Assembly: GCA_021201735.1 (NCBI GenBank) | Contig: JAJQEJ010000048.1 | Span: 1-49,509 of the forward strand | Source of the DNA: Oscillospiraceae bacterium | GTDB taxonomy: Bacteria; Bacillota; Clostridia; Oscillospirales; Oscillospiraceae | DNA: 49,509 bases | Direction: 5' to 3' | Part shown: piece by piece, positions 48,701-49,509 of the stretch | Position numbering within the stretch: position 1 is the stretch's first letter | Layout of the letters: the number at the start of each line of letters is the position of its first letter | Translations under genes and position numbers: made by a program | Notes under the pieces: generated by a model | Seen by the model: only the letters and a program-made list of their open reading frames with translations | Told to the model about the DNA's origin: nothing | Database searches by the model: none

Positions 48701-49509
48701 CGCGGCGTACACGCCGCCGCCGATTTCAGACTCATTGCCCGAAACCTCCATCGTGTCCTTGAAATAGATGGTGGTGCCGGCCGCGTATATACCGCCGCCG
48801 TTGGCGGCGTTGTTTCCAGATATCGCACCTTGCTTCATGTCAAGTGTGGATCCGCTGGTAGATCCTATGCCGCCGCCGTTGACAGTGGCAGTGTTGCCGG
48901 AAATGCTGCCGTCATCCATGATAACGGTAGCGCCATAAGCATATATACCACCGCCGTTGCCGTCGGCAGTGTTGCCGGAAATCTCACCTCCAGTGAGGTC
49001 AAAGGAGACGCCCGCACCAAGGTACAACCCGCCGCCATTCGTCCCCGCCGTGTTGCCTGGGATCATGGTGGTATCCGTACTGCCAATGATTCCGCCGCTC
49101 ATGGTATATGTACCTGCACTGCCTAGCAGACATACACCGGCACCGTAGCCCGTCGTCGCCGTATTGCCGAAGATCGCACCGTCCTCAATGGAAACGGTCG
49201 CGGCGTTGGCATACACGCCTCCGCCGCTCGTGGCGGCATGGTTACCGGAGATCATTGTGTCAGCTTTCAAGGCAACGCTGGAGGTGCTGGCAGCGAAAAC
49301 GCCGCCGCCATTGGTTGCAGTATTGCCGGAGATTGCACCATCCGTGACGGTCGCAATGGCACTGGTATTCACATAAATGCCGCCGCCGCTCGTAGCAGTG
49401 TTACCTGAAATCTCCCCGCCGGTCATTTGGAATGTGACGCTCGTGCCAATGAATAACCCGCCGCCATTCGTCCCCGCCGTGTTGCCTGGGATCATAGTGG
49501 TATCCGTAC
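45782..49509 (-). CDS. giant SLH-anchored beta-helix surface protein (5' end outside window)
   Basis: The frame is open to the right edge; the first ATG inside (49495) lies within a repeat, so the true start and signal peptide are missing. About 1242 codons are seen. The N-terminal 800 or so residues are Gly/Asn/Thr-rich repeats of the Pmp/right-handed beta-helix type (GGEISGNTA, NGGGIYA). Three InlB/Listeria-Bacteroides repeats follow (VTYDANGGTGSY ... YVFTGWNTTADGSG; VTYNANGGSGSY; FLWNDGRTDD ... YLFTGWYLDEDG), encoded at about 46.4-47.1 kb. SLH domains end the protein: GYPNGTFQPEGSLTRAEVAQ, HGYSDGTFRPDTPITRGEFS, SGYSDGTFRPDASITRAEAV and a shortened last unit. It should bind secondary wall polymer at the surface; ligand unknown. 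Confidence 0.92.
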   Translation of the reverse strand, partial: TDTTMIPGNTAGTNGGGLFIGTSVTFQMTGGEISGNTATSGGGIYVNTSAIATVTDGAISGNTATNGGGVFAASTSSVALKADTMISGNHAATSGGGVYANAATVSIEDGAIFGNTATTGYGAGVCLLGSAGTYTMSGGIIGSTDTTMIPGNTAGTNGGGLYLGAGVSFDLTGGEISGNTADGNGGGIYAYGATVIMDDGSISGNTATVNGGGIGSTSGSTLDMKQGAISGNNAANGGGIYAAGTTIYFKDTMEVSGNESEIGGGVYAAATATAASSLTISDTAAIKDNTARNYAGGVILVKDSTDANVTTAIMSGGEISGNVALRANGGGMYIGQKCSFTMDGGTISGNLTFDPADTSTGGGGGGVYAYNGGTFTLNGGTISDNEVMAGTSGSGGNGGGIFLNPGVTFSMSGGAISGNIANSNTDASIQSGGNGGGIYGSGATLALTGGIISDNYAEATTTMGNGGNGGGVFALGSTVTLANVELSGNEAEIGGALYVVAGSSGNSTVSIGTGTLIQTNTAQYYGGGVVLLQDSSGTYTTGVTMTGGEISGNIALRANGGGVFVGTGCKLTMDAETDAFGNATVGTITGNKTHSDVTNDTTGGDGGGVYVNGTLEMNAGSISANETSYSATTSSGGNGGGVYVSGSGSAVMDGGEITGNSAVSGGGVYVDAGGNGGSFTMTGGSSATPAVTDNTASGNGGGIYLVYGGAGGAMATFDATGTVYITDNTAASGGGIYTEDNIDYSNLNTSSDTHFDDNLAAVAVEPAATTPVNIGYAETSVQDATGTYLSPLNNHDIDYATRSVTYDANGGTGSYQDPAVQQGTVYTVRSNTDTAISRTDYVFTGWNTTADGSGTAYQAGATLTLDDDMTLYAQWSLNIRTVTYNANGGSGSYAESGLVIGSTYAVKSNTETGISRTGYTFTGWNTEKDGSGTRYTAGGTFAVADDTTLYAQWRTKSTGGTKDTDDTTYTVTFLWNDGRTDDTYKTKDVTSGAAVSAPASPNRYGYLFTGWYLDEDGTQIYDFTTKVTKSFSLYADWEEADVVSPYVNGYPNGTFQPEGSLTRAEVAQVMYNLSVIGLGSDATAVSGAAYSDVTSGAWYYQAVTYLAGTGFVHGYSDGTFRPDTPITRGEFSALIIQYLEVSASGTSTFSDVSADDWTAGYIAAAADRGLMSGYSDGTFRPDASITRAEAVTVFNRLLGRDTSATLFDGSAMPFSDVQSGYWGWADIMTAAVEHSVAKASE
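49026..49080 (-). repeat. direct DNA repeat, copy 1 (partner at 49455-49509)
   Basis: These 55 nt recur at 49455-49509 with one difference. The offset is 429 nt, exactly 143 codons, so a 143-residue unit of the surface protein has been duplicated in frame. The second copy runs to the window edge and probably continues beyond it. Confidence 0.9.
49455..49509 (-). repeat. direct DNA repeat, copy 2
   Basis: Second copy of the 55-nt repeat, with A instead of G at 49496 relative to 49067. It is cut by the end of the window. Confidence 0.9.

Noticed and set aside
45782-49509. Possible CRISPR array or tandem satellite, from the repeated CCGCCGCCG patterns
   Set aside because: Repeat spacing is irregular and in multiples of three, there are no spacer-like unique units, and the frame is open throughout; these are protein repeats.

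Overview
This window looks like chromosome from an anaerobic, endospore-forming Gram-positive bacterium of the class Clostridia, most like the Oscillospiraceae/Ruminococcaceae. The evidence is forespore genes at four places (sigG, spoVT, spoVAC, spoIIAA-AB-sigF), a clostridial nusB-xseA-xseB-ispA-dxs-tlyA-nadK-argR-recN block, strong GGAGG ribosome binding sites, sortase-assembled pili and SLH-anchored surface proteins. Most genes are G+C rich. The pilus genes are visibly more A+T rich.

Layout. 1-2.3 kb (- strand): sigG, then infC-rpmI-rplT behind a sigma-A promoter and a leader with an intrinsic terminator; infC appears to start at an ATC codon. 2.5-3.1 kb (+): spoVT, followed by a dense group of hairpins. 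3.3-15.8 kb (- strand): a long, tightly packed housekeeping run read from nusB down through a TsaD-like paralogue, xseA, xseB, ispA, a YuiD-like membrane protein, dxs, tlyA, nadK, argR, recN, tyrS and an AI-2E family permease. 16.0-19.3 kb (+): a three-gene operon with its own sigma-A promoter, encoding an ATP-grasp ligase, a PHP-domain phosphoesterase and a polysaccharide deacetylase with a degenerate SLH-like tail. This is the best candidate for an uncharacterised system.

19.4-29.2 kb (- strand): a five-gene pilus operon made of a giant tip adhesin, the backbone pilin, a class C sortase, a minor/base pilin and a class B sortase. 29.4-31.4 kb (-): murC with a single short CHR-family transporter. 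31.6-34.0 kb (+): cca, tatD and a TatD-associated radical SAM protein. 34.0-34.5 kb: a gene-poor stretch with a near-perfect sigma-A promoter that drives only a 14-codon ORF. 34.5-35.3 kb (-): spoVAC without its usual partners, and a small membrane protein. 35.4-43.3 kb (+): pyrC-pyrF-pyrK-pyrD followed, without a visible terminator, by a histidine phosphatase-GNAT fusion, a YgiQ radical SAM protein and a cysteine-rich membrane protein. 43.6-45.1 kb (+): the spoIIA operon. 45.1-45.7 kb (-): a five-tRNA operon (Val, Asp, Phe, Gly, Cys). 45.8-49.5 kb (-): the C-terminal part of a very large beta-helical surface protein with InlB-type repeats and SLH domains, cut by the window edge.

How the genes work together: sigF/spoIIAB/spoIIAA switch on early forespore expression, sigma-G takes over later, and spoVT and spoVAC have plausible sigma-G promoters. 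The pilus operon and the SLH protein point to a heavily decorated cell surface. The pyr genes give four steps of UMP synthesis using the two-subunit (PyrK/PyrD, class 1B) dihydroorotate dehydrogenase. Start codons were moved from the longest ORF wherever a Shine-Dalgarno sequence and family length agreed. Promoters and terminators were read by eye and are untested.
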